A stretch of DNA of 64,000 bases from Microcosmobacter mediterraneus (GCF_031846265.1 NZ_JAVRIA010000001.1:372001-436000), one strand, 5' to 3'; shown: positions 26,753 through 35,841, counted from the stretch's first letter. Numbers and translations are program-made. Notes: generated by a model from the letters alone, not told the origin.

Positions 26753-27832
26753 CTATCTAAAGATACTTAAATCTAACTTTAACGAAAATACATTAGAGTA
26801 AAGTGCTGCGCTCTGGTCTCCAATATCTGTGAATGCGTAATCTATATAAATGCCTTTGTATTTAAATCCAACACCAAAAGTAGGTTGAAATGTAAGATCT
26901 TCAGAGTTGTCAATTTGTAATTCATTCTGAAAGTTACCAACACCAGTTCTCAAATACACTAAGTCAATATATCCAAACTCAAAACCAAGTGCTGGATTTA
27001 TACTAGCAAATGAGGTAGAAAAGATATCATTATTTTCTTCGAACCTTACATTTAAGTTAAAAGCGCCTTCTAAAGTATAGTCATAATGAAACGTCCATTT
27101 TTTAGACATTCCTATTTGAAGTTTTGGTATAGTAATTTCAGTGGTCTCAGGTAATTCTTGATTTTGTCCATCTATAGCACCACTAATTTGAGCAAATTTA
27201 TCTTCATTAATAGTCCAAGCATTATAGGTCGTAGTAATGTCTCTTGCCATTAAACCAAACTTCCAATCGTTTTTCCCTTGATACTGTATGCCAAAGTCTA
27301 AACCAAATCCCCAAGAATTAGCAAAATCTCCTATAATACGACGTATCACTTTTGCATTAACACCATAACTTAAACCATCTACTAGCAATACTTTTCTAGA
27401 ATAAGAAAATATTAAACCATAGTCAGCAGTTGAGAAAGTATTAATCCTATCAAAATTAATATTGCCTTGATCATCAATAAGCTGAGTTGTATCTAAAATA
27501 TCATCAACACCAAATCTAATTAATGAAACACCAATAGAGCTTTGTTTATCTAAAGGCATGCCAAAGGCTGCATAATTGTAATTGGCAATATTAGCAAAGT
27601 AACTAGAGTGCATTAAGGCTATTTGGTTACTTTCTAAGTTTACCAAACCAGCAGGATTCCAATACCCAGAATTAACATCACCAGATTGAGATACTACAGC
27701 ATTACTCATACCAAGAGCAGCAGCATCTACACCAATATTCATAAATTCATTAGAATACTTTCTGGTGGTTTGAGCTGTACTTAATAGGCTAACTAAAGTT
27801 AGGCATACGAGTACGTAATTTTTCAAAAGCAA
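26753..27832 (-). CDS. PorV/PorQ family outer-membrane beta-barrel protein
   Basis: A 359-residue protein with a signal peptide (KNYVLVCLTLVSLLSTAQ) and the family hallmark FMNIGVDAAALGMSNAVVSQ followed by SGYWNPAGLVNL. The remainder is rich in alternating hydrophobic and polar beta strands. PorV and PorQ are outer-membrane parts of the type IX secretion system; the wider family also includes members of unknown role. Starts available are TTG codons at 27832 and 27826, with the second reading MKNYVL. It is transcribed just before the DUF4105 gene, so the two may function together at the envelope. Confidence 0.8.
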   Translation of the reverse strand: MLLKNYVLVCLTLVSLLSTAQTTRKYSNEFMNIGVDAAALGMSNAVVSQSGDVNSGYWNPAGLVNLESNQIALMHSSYFANIANYNYAAFGMPLDKQSSIGVSLIRFGVDDILDTTQLIDDQGNINFDRINTFSTADYGLIFSYSRKVLLVDGLSYGVNAKVIRRIIGDFANSWGFGLDFGIQYQGKNDWKFGLMARDITTTYNAWTINEDKFAQISGAIDGQNQELPETTEITIPKLQIGMSKKWTFHYDYTLEGAFNLNVRFEENNDIFSTSFASINPALGFEFGYIDLVYLRTGVGNFQNELQIDNSEDLTFQPTFGVGFKYKGIYIDYAFTDIGDQSAALYSNVFSLKLDLSIFR

Positions 27833-27954
27833 AATTTTTTACAAAGATGCACAATATTTTTCTTTCTATTAAACTATAAATTACCTTAGATATTGCATCT
27901 TTTTTATATTTAGACGTAATACTTTTATATTTTTACATAATTAATTTAAAAGCT

Positions 27955-28707
27955 TTGATAAAGCATATTCCTAACCTAGTAACTTTACTAAACTTATTCT
28001 GTGGTTGCATTGCTACTATATTTGCAGTCTACAACAATTTTGTTGCGGCAGCTCTCTTTGTAAGCTTAGGTATTTTCTTTGATTTTTTTGATGGATTTTT
28101 AGCTCGAATATTAAAGGCTCAAAGCCCTCTAGGACTTCAGCTAGACTCTCTAGCAGATATGGTTACAAGTGGCGTAGTGCCAGGCATTGTAATGTTTAAG
28201 CTAATTTCTATGACTGTTGATGCACCTAGTTTTGCATCGCATAATGATACGTGGAATTCCTTTATAAATTGGCAAGGTTTTAAACTATCTGTATTTCCGC
28301 TTTTAGGGTTTTTTATAACACTTGCTTCAGCATATAGATTGGCAAAATTCAACATAGATGAAGATCAGCAAGACTATTTTAAAGGACTTCCTGTACCAGC
28401 TAATACATTATTAATACTATCATTTCCATTAATTTTAGAATTTCAGAATAGTACACTAATTACAAAACTAATGATGAGTACACCATTTTTACTTATCCTA
28501 ACCCTTGTTTCGTGTTACTTATTAAACTCTAACATTAAATTATTTGCACTAAAGTTTAAGAGCTGGGATTTTAAATCTAATATTGAAAAATATGGACTAA
28601 TCATTACTAGTATTGTACTCCTAATAAGTTTTAAATTTATTGCTATCCCTATAATTATTCTTTTGTACATTATGATATCGCTAATTAAAAATTTTACAAA
28701 CAAATAA
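27955..28707 (+). CDS. pssA: CDP-diacylglycerol-serine O-phosphatidyltransferase
   Basis: A 250-residue membrane enzyme that makes phosphatidylserine from CDP-diacylglycerol and serine, the first step to phosphatidylethanolamine. The CDP-alcohol phosphatidyltransferase signature is spread over FFDFFDGFLARIL and SPLGLQLDSLADMVT, giving the D-G-x2-A-R-x8-G-x3-D-x3-D pattern. Six to eight hydrophobic segments are visible, with SAYRLAKFN typical of the PssA branch. The start is TTG. It runs divergently from the PorV/PorQ-like gene, and the TerC gene follows after 6 bp. Confidence 0.9.
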   Translation: MIKHIPNLVTLLNLFCGCIATIFAVYNNFVAAALFVSLGIFFDFFDGFLARILKAQSPLGLQLDSLADMVTSGVVPGIVMFKLISMTVDAPSFASHNDTWNSFINWQGFKLSVFPLLGFFITLASAYRLAKFNIDEDQQDYFKGLPVPANTLLILSFPLILEFQNSTLITKLMMSTPFLLILTLVSCYLLNSNIKLFALKFKSWDFKSNIEKYGLIITSIVLLISFKFIAIPIIILLYIMISLIKNFTNK

Positions 28708-28713
28708 AATCGT

Positions 28714-29544
28714 ATGGCTGAAATTATTTTCACTTTGTTAATGCTTGTGATGCTGCAAGCAGTTTTAGGTTTCGATAATTTACTTTACATCTCTTTAGAG
28801 TCTAAAAAGGCACCATTAGCAGATCAAAAACGCGTTAGAAAAGTAGGGATTTTAATTGCTATTGCACTGCGTATTGTTCTATTGTTTCTTCTAGTTTCAA
28901 TTATAGATTATTTTCAAGAACCTTTTTCTTTTTTAACAGGTCATATCGAAGATGTACTAGATTTTGCTTTTAATGGCCATAGTTTAATTGTACTAGCAGG
29001 AGGAGGGTTTATTATTTACACAGCTATTAAAGAAATATGGCATATGATATCTACTCATGATTTAAGCCATGACGTAGAAGGTGGGAATAAAAGATCTAAG
29101 TCTGCTAACGCTGCTATAGTAAGCATAGTTATTATGAATTTAGTATTCTCTTTTGATTCAATATTAGCTGCGATTGGTTTAACTAGTGAAATTGAAAATT
29201 CAACAACAGCCTTTATTGTCATGGCTATTGCTATTGTGGTAAGTGGTTTATTAATGTTGTTTTTAGCGGATAGAATTTCAGTATTTTTAGCTAAAAATAG
29301 AATGTATGAAGTCTTAGGTCTGTTTATTCTATTTATAGTTGGTATTATGTTGGTGACTGAAGGTGGTCATCTAGCACATTTGAAAATCTTTGGCAATGAG
29401 ATTGTACCAATGAGCAAAACGACGTTTTATTTTGTTATCGTAGTTTTAGTCATAGTAGATGTTGTACAGAGTAAGTATCAGAAAAAGTTAATAAAAGAGG
29501 AGCTTACAGAAACATCTAATCACACAGACGAATCTAATGTATAG
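28714..29544 (+). CDS. TerC-family integral membrane protein
   Basis: A 276-residue polytopic protein with seven or eight hydrophobic segments. The family motifs are LGFDNLLYIS near the N-terminus and LVFSFDSILAAIG in the middle, each with the conserved acidic residue in a membrane segment. TerC relatives export manganese and support metalation of exported proteins. The last 25 residues are polar. It starts 6 bp after pssA and its stop is 3 bp from that of the convergent lptB. Confidence 0.85.
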   Translation: MAEIIFTLLMLVMLQAVLGFDNLLYISLESKKAPLADQKRVRKVGILIAIALRIVLLFLLVSIIDYFQEPFSFLTGHIEDVLDFAFNGHSLIVLAGGGFIIYTAIKEIWHMISTHDLSHDVEGGNKRSKSANAAIVSIVIMNLVFSFDSILAAIGLTSEIENSTTAFIVMAIAIVVSGLLMLFLADRISVFLAKNRMYEVLGLFILFIVGIMLVTEGGHLAHLKIFGNEIVPMSKTTFYFVIVVLVIVDVVQSKYQKKLIKEELTETSNHTDESNV

Positions 29545-29547
29545 CTT

Positions 29548-30288
29548 TTAAAACTCCAACTTCTTTTTACGAAGTTCAAAGTTCTGACCTAAATAGACTT
29601 TACGTACCATTTCATCTGCAGCTAGTTCTTCGGGTTTGCCAGCTTTTAAAATACTACCTTCAAACATTAAGTAGGTTCTATCAGTAATAGCTAACGTTTC
29701 TTGTACGTTATGGTCAGTAATTAAAATACCAATATTTTTTTTAGTGAGTTTAGCTATAATACGCTGAATGTCTTCAACGGCTACAGGATCAACTCCAGCA
29801 AAAGGTTCATCTAATAAAATAAAATTAGGATCTGTAGCTAAGGCACGAGCAATTTCTGTTCTTCGTCGCTCACCACCAGAAAGTAAATCACCTCGATTTT
29901 TTCTAATATGTCCAAGACCAAATTCTTCTATAAGAGACTCCATCTTATCACGCTGTTGTGTCTTATTTAACTTGGTAAGTTGTAATACACTAAGAATATT
30001 ATCTTCTATACTTAATTTTCTAAATACAGAGGCTTCTTGCGCTAAATAACCTATGCCATTTTGAGCACGTTTGTACATAGGATATTTAGTAATCTCAGTA
30101 TGTTCTAAAAAGATACTTCCACCATTTGGTTTAATTAAACCTACTATCATGTAAAACGATGTGGTTTTACCAGCTCCATTTGGTCCAAGAAGTCCAACAA
30201 TTTCACCTTGATTTACCTCAAGAGAAACATCTTTAACAACTTTTCTTCCGTTGTAAGACTTCATTAAATGCTCTGCGCGTAACTTCAT
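29548..30288 (-). CDS. lptB: LPS export ABC transporter ATP-binding protein
   Basis: A 246-residue ATPase that powers LPS extraction from the inner membrane with LptFG. Walker A is GPNGAGKT at residues 35-42, the signature is LLSGGERRR, and Walker B plus D-loop is FILLDEPFAGVDP. The H-loop (ITDHNV) is present. The C-terminal tail (FELRKKK) is typical of LptB. It is the last gene of the kdsD-tatC group, 75 bp after the AhpD-like gene. The assignment is unambiguous by length and motifs. Confidence 0.95.
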   Translation of the reverse strand: MKLRAEHLMKSYNGRKVVKDVSLEVNQGEIVGLLGPNGAGKTTSFYMIVGLIKPNGGSIFLEHTEITKYPMYKRAQNGIGYLAQEASVFRKLSIEDNILSVLQLTKLNKTQQRDKMESLIEEFGLGHIRKNRGDLLSGGERRRTEIARALATDPNFILLDEPFAGVDPVAVEDIQRIIAKLTKKNIGILITDHNVQETLAITDRTYLMFEGSILKAGKPEELAADEMVRKVYLGQNFELRKKKLEF

Positions 30289-30363
30289 TGTGGTAAATTC
30301 GTTTAGATAAAAATAACTAATTCTTAATCAATTTAGTATTAGGTTCTGCGTTTTAAGTAATTA

Positions 30364-30711
30364 TTAACGTGATGTTTCTAAAATCTCCCAATACTCATAA
30401 GCACGTCTTAAATGAGGAATTACAATGGTTCCACCAACAAGTGTAGCTATACTCATAGCTTCTGCAACCTGATCTTTACTAAGCCCTTCTTTATGTGAAG
30501 TTTCTAAATGGTATTTTACACAGTCATCACAACGTAATACCAAAGAAGCGACCAAGCCTAATAATTCTTTTGTTTTCTTATCGAGAACACCTTCAGAAAA
30601 GGCATTAGTATCTAGGTTAAATATTCTCTTAATGATTTTGTTATTATCTGCTAAAATTTTGTCGTTCATTTTAGCACGATAGGCATTAAATTCTTCTACA
30701 CTATTTGACAT
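30364..30711 (-). CDS. Carboxymuconolactone decarboxylase / AhpD-like protein
   Basis: A 115-residue protein with the AhpD-type redox site CDDCVKYH (CxxCxxxH) in the middle helix. It has TLVGGTIVIPHLRRAYE at the end, matching the short CMD fold. Members with this motif are often alkylhydroperoxidase-type reductases. Its first 11 bp overlap the end of tatC. The conserved order with tatC and kdsD is positional only; no envelope role can be inferred from sequence. Confidence 0.82.
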   Translation of the reverse strand: MSNSVEEFNAYRAKMNDKILADNNKIIKRIFNLDTNAFSEGVLDKKTKELLGLVASLVLRCDDCVKYHLETSHKEGLSKDQVAEAMSIATLVGGTIVIPHLRRAYEYWEILETSR

Positions 30712-31525
30712 GTTGTTTTTTGTTTTGTCTTTTAATTACTAAAGCAGAAATATAAATACTAGCTTGGTATAAGATTAATATAGGTATAGCAACAATTACC
30801 TGACTTGTAATATCTGGAGGAGTAATTATTGCAGAAATTATAAGTACTATAACTAAAGCAAACTTGCGGTACTTTCTTAAAAATTTTGGTGTTACTAATC
30901 CTATTTTTGTAAGGAAGAAAATAAGTATTGGTAACTCAAAAACGATACCTGAAGCTAAAGAAGAAGATCGCACAGCTGCTATAACAGAACTTGCATCAAA
31001 CTCATTAGATATTTTATCACTTATGCTATAATTAGCAAGGAAATTTAATGATAAAGGTGTTACAACATAATAACCAAAAAGGACACCAATAAAAAATAGT
31101 AAAGAGGCTATAATTATAAAACCTCTAGAGCTTTTTCGTTCGTTAGTTCTCATTCCTGGACTAATAAAACTCCATAATTGGTAAAGTACATAAGGAAATG
31201 CTAATATAAACCCTGCATAAATTGAAGTCCATATGTGAGCTGAAAATTGTCCTGCAACAGTTCTATTTTGAATAATAAAAGGAAATTCTGTGGCACAAAA
31301 TGTAGTCTCTTCAATACCAATTAATTGAGACATGCTACATAACCATTTATAAGTTGGAAAACTCATATTAGTTGGTCCAAAAATAATAGTATCAAAAACA
31401 AAACTCTTAAAAATAAAGGCTAACGTAGCAGCAATCAAAATACCAACAGTAGCTCTTATAAGATGCCATCTTAAGTCCTCTAAATGATCGAGGAAAGACA
31501 TTTGATTGACGTCTTTTTTTGCCAT
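30701..31525 (-). CDS. tatC: Sec-independent (twin-arginine) translocase subunit
   Basis: A 274-residue inner-membrane protein with six hydrophobic segments. The N-terminal motif MSFLDHLEDLRWHL matches the TatC signal-recognition surface, and FELPILIFFLTKIGLV and ALVIVLIISAIITPPD are the conserved TM4 to TM5 region. TatC binds twin-arginine signals of folded exported proteins. The start ATG shares one base with the kdsD stop (TAATG). No tatA/B gene lies nearby in the window. Confidence 0.95.
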   Translation of the reverse strand: MAKKDVNQMSFLDHLEDLRWHLIRATVGILIAATLAFIFKSFVFDTIIFGPTNMSFPTYKWLCSMSQLIGIEETTFCATEFPFIIQNRTVAGQFSAHIWTSIYAGFILAFPYVLYQLWSFISPGMRTNERKSSRGFIIIASLLFFIGVLFGYYVVTPLSLNFLANYSISDKISNEFDASSVIAAVRSSSLASGIVFELPILIFFLTKIGLVTPKFLRKYRKFALVIVLIISAIITPPDITSQVIVAIPILILYQASIYISALVIKRQNKKQHVK

Positions 31526-32490
31526 TAAATAATGCCTTCTTTAATTAAGTCGTGTAAGTGTACAACACCAGCGTATGTACCATTGTCTTCCACTAAGAGT
31601 TGCGAAATACCATTTTCTTCCATCATTTCCATAGCGTCAACAGCCATGGCGTTTATGTTGATACGTTTAGGTGCTTTTCCCATAATGTCTTTGGCTTTTA
31701 AATGTACAAAGGCATCAGAATTAGTAAGCATACGTCTTATATCGCCATCAGTGATAATACCTACTATTTTTTGGTTACTAACAACTGCAGTAACACCAAG
31801 CATTTTTTCAGAAATTTCAACAATGACATTTTTTATATCTGTATCAGGATGCACTTCTGGCTTCATATTTTGAGTAGACAAATCACTTACCCTTAAATAT
31901 AATCGCTTTCCTAGCGAACCACCTGGATGATATTTGGCAAAGTCATTACTAGAGAATCCTCTCAGTTCCAATAAACATACTGCCAAAGCATCACCAATAA
32001 CCAATTGCGCTGTTGTGCTAGTAGTCGGAGCTAAATTATTTGGACAAGCTTCTTGACTCACAAATGTATTAAGAACATAATCAGCTTGCTGTCCTAAAAA
32101 GGATTCCGTATTCCCTGTAATCGCTATCATTTTATTATTGGCGTTCTTAATCAAAGGAACAAGAACTTTTATTTCAGGTGTATTACCACTTTTAGAAATA
32201 CAAATAACAACATCGTCCTCGAGAATAAGACCTAAATCACCATGAATAGCATCAGCTGCGTGCATAAAAACTGCAGGAGTTCCTGTGGAATTCAGTGTCG
32301 CTACAATTTTATTAGCTATTATGGCACTTTTACCAATACCTGTAATAATTACTCTACCTTTAGAGTTATACATTAATTCTACAGTATCAGCAAAATCTGA
32401 TGTTAATAACGTAGATAAGTTAGAAATGGCTTTGCTTTCTAATTGAATGGTCTTTTTGGCGATATCTAAGATAGATTGTTTAGTGTTCAA
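31525..32490 (-). CDS. kdsD: Arabinose-5-phosphate isomerase (KpsF/GutQ family)
   Basis: A 321-residue enzyme that interconverts ribulose-5-phosphate and arabinose-5-phosphate, the first step to the Kdo sugar of LPS. The SIS domain carries VIITGIGKSAIIANKI and ICISKSGNTPEIK, with the substrate loop HAADAIHGDLG. Two CBS domains follow (ITDGDIRRML and the final HLHDLIKEGII). The TTG at 32490 is the start because a TAA stop is in frame just upstream. It overlaps tatC by one base. Together with lptB it ties this operon to LPS. Confidence 0.93.
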   Translation of the reverse strand: MNTKQSILDIAKKTIQLESKAISNLSTLLTSDFADTVELMYNSKGRVIITGIGKSAIIANKIVATLNSTGTPAVFMHAADAIHGDLGLILEDDVVICISKSGNTPEIKVLVPLIKNANNKMIAITGNTESFLGQQADYVLNTFVSQEACPNNLAPTTSTTAQLVIGDALAVCLLELRGFSSNDFAKYHPGGSLGKRLYLRVSDLSTQNMKPEVHPDTDIKNVIVEISEKMLGVTAVVSNQKIVGIITDGDIRRMLTNSDAFVHLKAKDIMGKAPKRININAMAVDAMEMMEENGISQLLVEDNGTYAGVVHLHDLIKEGII

Positions 32491-32531
32491 AACTTAACAA
32501 TTTTTGGATTTGATGCATTTAAAGATTTTGT

Positions 32532-32539
32532 TATCTTTA
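32532..32539 (+). promoter_or_regulatory. Putative -7 element for recQ (TATCTTTA)
   Basis: Matches the Bacteroidota TAnnTTTG -7 consensus at all but the last base, 38 bases before the recQ ATG. It lies close to the opposite-strand -7 element of kdsD at 32548-32555, giving back-to-back promoters. Prediction by motif only. Confidence 0.45.
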
Positions 32540-32547
32540 AGCTTCTG

Positions 32548-32555
32548 CAAATGTA
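32548..32555 (-). promoter_or_regulatory. Putative -7 element for the kdsD operon (TACATTTG on - strand)
   Basis: A perfect TAnnTTTG on the - strand, 57 bases upstream of the TTG start of kdsD. It overlaps the region of the recQ promoter. No clear TTTG at -33 was found, so the call rests on the -7 motif alone. Confidence 0.5.
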
Positions 32556-32577
32556 TATAAAATACTAATAGGGATTA

Positions 32578-34779
32578 ATGAGTATAACAGAAATTGATTT
32601 GCATTCAGCATTAAAAAAGTACTTTGGCTTTTCTGCTTTTAAAGGATTGCAAGAGCAAGTTATTGAAAGTGTACTTTCAAACGAAAATACCTTTGTTATT
32701 ATGCCAACAGGTGGTGGTAAATCTTTGTGCTACCAATTACCAGCATTAATGAAAGAAGGAACTGCCATTGTAGTATCGCCTTTAATTGCTTTAATGAAGA
32801 ACCAAGTTGACGCAATAAGAGGTGTGTCTGAACAGGAAGGTATTGCACATGTTTTAAATTCGTCATTAAATAAAACCGAAGTAAGACGTGTAAAAGACGA
32901 CATTACTAATGGTATTACTAAGTTGCTTTACGTGGCTCCTGAGTCATTAACAAAAGAGGAGTATGTAGAATTCTTAAAAGGTGTTACTATCTCGTTTATG
33001 GCTGTAGATGAAGCGCATTGTATAAGTGAATGGGGACACGATTTCAGACCTGAATATAGAAACCTTAAAAAAATTATCCAACGTATTGGTGATGATATTT
33101 CTATCATAGGTTTAACTGCAACAGCAACTCCAAAAGTTCAAGAAGATATCCTGAAAAGTTTAGGAATGTCTGATGCTACAACCTATAAAGCGTCTTTTAA
33201 CAGACCAAATTTGTACTATGAAGTAAGACCTAAAACTAAAAATGTAGATGCAGATATTATTCGTTTTGTTAAACAAAATGATGGTAAGTCTGGAATTGTA
33301 TATTGTCTAAGTAGAAAACGTGTTGAAGAATTAGCTCAAGTACTCCAAGTAAATGGCGTTAAGGCAGTACCTTATCATGCAGGATTAGACGCAAAAACTA
33401 GAGTAAAGCATCAAGATATGTTTTTGATGGAAGATGCAGATGTGGTTGTTGCAACCATAGCTTTTGGTATGGGAATTGATAAGCCAGATGTTAGATTTGT
33501 AATTCACCACGATATTCCTAAGAGTATTGAAAGCTATTACCAAGAAACTGGTAGAGCTGGACGCGATGGTGGAGAAGGTCACTGTTTAGCATTTTATGCC
33601 TATAAAGACATAGAAAAATTAGAAAAATTTATGTCAGGTAAACCTGTTGCTGAACAAGAAATTGGTCATGCTTTACTACAAGAGGTTGTAGCCTATGCAG
33701 AAACTTCTATGTCTAGACGAAAATTTATATTACATTATTTTGGTGAAGAGTTTGATAATGATACTGGTGATGGAGGCGATATGGATGATAATATTAGAAA
33801 TCCAAAAAAACAAAATGAAGCTAAGGATGAAGTTTCTATTCTTTTAGATACAGTTAATAAAACCAACCAGAAATATAAATCTAAAGATCTAGTACAAGTT
33901 TTAATAGGAAAACCTAATGCTTTAATTTCTTCACATAAAACAGATTTACAACCCTTTTTTGGAGTTGGTAAAGCTAATGATTCTAGATATTGGATGGCTT
34001 TAATTAGACAGGTCTTAGTTGCTGGTTTATTACGAAAAGATATAGAAACCTACGGTGTACTAAGATTAACCGAAAATGGATTAGCATTTATTGATAAGCC
34101 TAAGTCTTTTATGATGACAGAGGATCATGTTTTTGATGAAATTAATGACGATTCTATAATTACAGCAGGTAAATCTGGTGGAGCTGCAGCAGATGAGACC
34201 TTAATGAAAATGCTAAAAGATTTAAGAAAGCGAAATGCTAAATCTCTAGGTGTACCACCATTTGTAATATTTCAGGATCCATCGTTAGAAGATATGGCAT
34301 TAAAGTATCCAATATCTCTCGAAGAATTAAGTAATGTCCATGGTGTAGGTGACGGAAAAGCTAAAAAATACGGAAAGGATTTTGTAGCTTTAATTGCTAG
34401 TTATGTAGAAGAAAATGATATCATTAGGCCAGAAGATATGATTGTAAAATCTACAGGAAGTAACTCTGCTTTAAAGTTGTATATGATTCAGAATATTGAT
34501 AGAAAACTGCCATTAGATGATATAGCATCTTCTAAAGGAATGACTATGACAGATCTAATTAAAGAGATGGAAGCAATTGTTTATTCTGGTACAAGACTTA
34601 GTATTAATTATTGGATTGATGAGGTCTTGGACGAAGATCAGCAAGAAGAAATTCATGAATATTTTATGGATTCTGAAACCGATAAAATTTCTGATGCTAT
34701 TGAAGAGTTCGATGGCGATTATGAAGAAGAAGAACTACGTCTTTATAGAATTAAATTTATTAGTGAAGTTGCTAATTAA
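32578..34779 (+). CDS. recQ: RecQ-type ATP-dependent DNA helicase lacking zinc-site cysteines
   Basis: A 733-residue 3'-5' helicase. It has Walker A MPTGGGKSLCYQLPAL, DEAH box AVDEAHCISEWGHDF, LTATATPKV, GMGIDKPDVRFVIH and QETGRAGRDG. The C-terminal HRDC domain is seen in PFVIFQDPSLEDMA and GVGDGKAKKYG. The RecQ-C zinc region is odd: the usual CRR...C..C..C site is SRRKFILHYFGEEF (Ser379) followed by an acidic loop without cysteine. Such a RecQ may fold differently in that region. The end overlaps the convergent 149-residue gene by 4 bp. Repair and recombination role is from family knowledge. Confidence 0.93.
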   Translation: MSITEIDLHSALKKYFGFSAFKGLQEQVIESVLSNENTFVIMPTGGGKSLCYQLPALMKEGTAIVVSPLIALMKNQVDAIRGVSEQEGIAHVLNSSLNKTEVRRVKDDITNGITKLLYVAPESLTKEEYVEFLKGVTISFMAVDEAHCISEWGHDFRPEYRNLKKIIQRIGDDISIIGLTATATPKVQEDILKSLGMSDATTYKASFNRPNLYYEVRPKTKNVDADIIRFVKQNDGKSGIVYCLSRKRVEELAQVLQVNGVKAVPYHAGLDAKTRVKHQDMFLMEDADVVVATIAFGMGIDKPDVRFVIHHDIPKSIESYYQETGRAGRDGGEGHCLAFYAYKDIEKLEKFMSGKPVAEQEIGHALLQEVVAYAETSMSRRKFILHYFGEEFDNDTGDGGDMDDNIRNPKKQNEAKDEVSILLDTVNKTNQKYKSKDLVQVLIGKPNALISSHKTDLQPFFGVGKANDSRYWMALIRQVLVAGLLRKDIETYGVLRLTENGLAFIDKPKSFMMTEDHVFDEINDDSIITAGKSGGAAADETLMKMLKDLRKRNAKSLGVPPFVIFQDPSLEDMALKYPISLEELSNVHGVGDGKAKKYGKDFVALIASYVEENDIIRPEDMIVKSTGSNSALKLYMIQNIDRKLPLDDIASSKGMTMTDLIKEMEAIVYSGTRLSINYWIDEVLDEDQQEEIHEYFMDSETDKISDAIEEFDGDYEEEELRLYRIKFISEVAN

Positions 34780-35225
34780 ATCTTCTTTTTATATAAAGTA
34801 AAACTTACACTCTGTTTTTTTGAAGTGAGTTTAATTTCTGAAATCTTAGACGTTTGTATGATTTTTAAGTCTTGTTTCTCAATCTGAAAATCAATTTTAG
34901 AAATACTCCTATTTGATACATTAGAATATTCAGATTCTAGTTCCATCATATCAGAATTAAGCTTAATATGAAGATTTTCAGCATTAATTTCTAGTGTAGC
35001 ACCTTTAAAAGTTTTTACATGAAAACGACCAATTACAATGGTTTGCATAAAGTAATAACCACCTAGCTCATTAAAGCCAGCATAAAGTACATTGTCATCA
35101 GAAACCGCAAAAGGTTCTTGATCAAAATCGTTGATTATAGCTTCAGTATGGTCATCTACATGTAGTTTTTCCATGGCTCTTGGATTACCAAAAGCAGCCT
35201 TTAATTTGGTAAGTGAAAATTTCAT
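34776..35225 (-). CDS. Conserved hypothetical protein, 149 aa
   Basis: I do not recognise this protein. It begins KFSLTKLKAAFGNPRAMEKL with a helical N-terminal part and continues as alternating beta strands (FMQTIVIGRFHVKTFKG, ISKIDFQIEKQDLKIIQ). It has no signal peptide, membrane segment or cysteine. A TATCTTTA -7-like element lies 28 bp upstream of its ATG. It converges on recQ with a 4 bp overlap, so the two stop codons interlock. Probably cytoplasmic. Confidence 0.6.
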   Translation of the reverse strand: MKFSLTKLKAAFGNPRAMEKLHVDDHTEAIINDFDQEPFAVSDDNVLYAGFNELGGYYFMQTIVIGRFHVKTFKGATLEINAENLHIKLNSDMMELESEYSNVSNRSISKIDFQIEKQDLKIIQTSKISEIKLTSKKQSVSFTLYKKKI

Positions 35226-35252
35226 ATGGTAAAAATAGCTAAAACAAAAAAC

Positions 35253-35260
35253 TAAAGATA
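35253..35260 (-). promoter_or_regulatory. Putative -7 element (TATCTTTA on - strand)
   Basis: Seven of eight bases of TAnnTTTG on the - strand, 27 bases upstream of the ATG at 35225 for the 149-residue hypothetical. It is the same 8-mer as the recQ -7. Motif-only prediction. Confidence 0.4.
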
Positions 35261-35298
35261 ATTTTTAGTAGTGCATGTTGAGATTACTTTTTCAAAAT

Positions 35299-35841
35299 TT
35301 ACTGATACAAGACGTATCTAGGAGGCGTAAAACCATTTAACCTCATGTAAACAAGCATTTGAGCCCTATGATGCGTAATATGGTCTGTTAGTAAAAGTAA
35401 GATTTGTCGTTTAGTTCTACTTAAACCAAAGTAGTCTAGTTTGTCGTTAAGTTTATTTGTGTCAAAATTTGTTATTAGTTGTATAGCTTCTTCAAATGTT
35501 TTCTCTAACAAGGTAATCATTTCTTTTTTAGATTTATCGACAACTTTAAATATGGTATCAGTCTTCCAATCTCTGGATGCTCTACCACCAAGTAATGACT
35601 GACTATGCCAATCCATAGCATAGCCTATATGTAATAGATTTTCTGCAAAAGTTAATGATTCTGGTGATGCTTTAAAGTTATATTTATCCTGAGGCATTGT
35701 CTCTGCAACAAGGATTAAGTATTTTTTTGAGTTTTCTAATCGCTCTATATAATCTGATATAAAATTTTGATCTTGAGCGTAAATAGATAAAGAACTACTA
35801 GCTAGTATTATTATGGTTAATACTGTAAAATTTTTTTTCAT
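35299..35841 (-). CDS. DinB-family protein with signal peptide
   Basis: A 180-residue protein with an N-terminal export signal (KNFTVLTIIILASSSLSIYAQ) and a four-helix DinB/YfiT-like fold. The probable metal-binding histidines are in LLHIGYAMDWH and LLTDHITHHRAQM, with the C-terminal YMRLNGFTPP typical of the family. DinB proteins are metalloenzymes often acting as thiol transferases or of unknown activity; export is less common but seen in Bacteroidota. It runs divergently from the cyclophilin-FKBP gene. Confidence 0.8.
   Translation of the reverse strand: MKKNFTVLTIIILASSSLSIYAQDQNFISDYIERLENSKKYLILVAETMPQDKYNFKASPESLTFAENLLHIGYAMDWHSQSLLGGRASRDWKTDTIFKVVDKSKKEMITLLEKTFEEAIQLITNFDTNKLNDKLDYFGLSRTKRQILLLLTDHITHHRAQMLVYMRLNGFTPPRYVLYQ

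Noticed and set aside
29768..30049. Open frame of 93 codons opposite lptB
   Set aside because: It is antisense to an unambiguous ABC ATPase and shows no motif.
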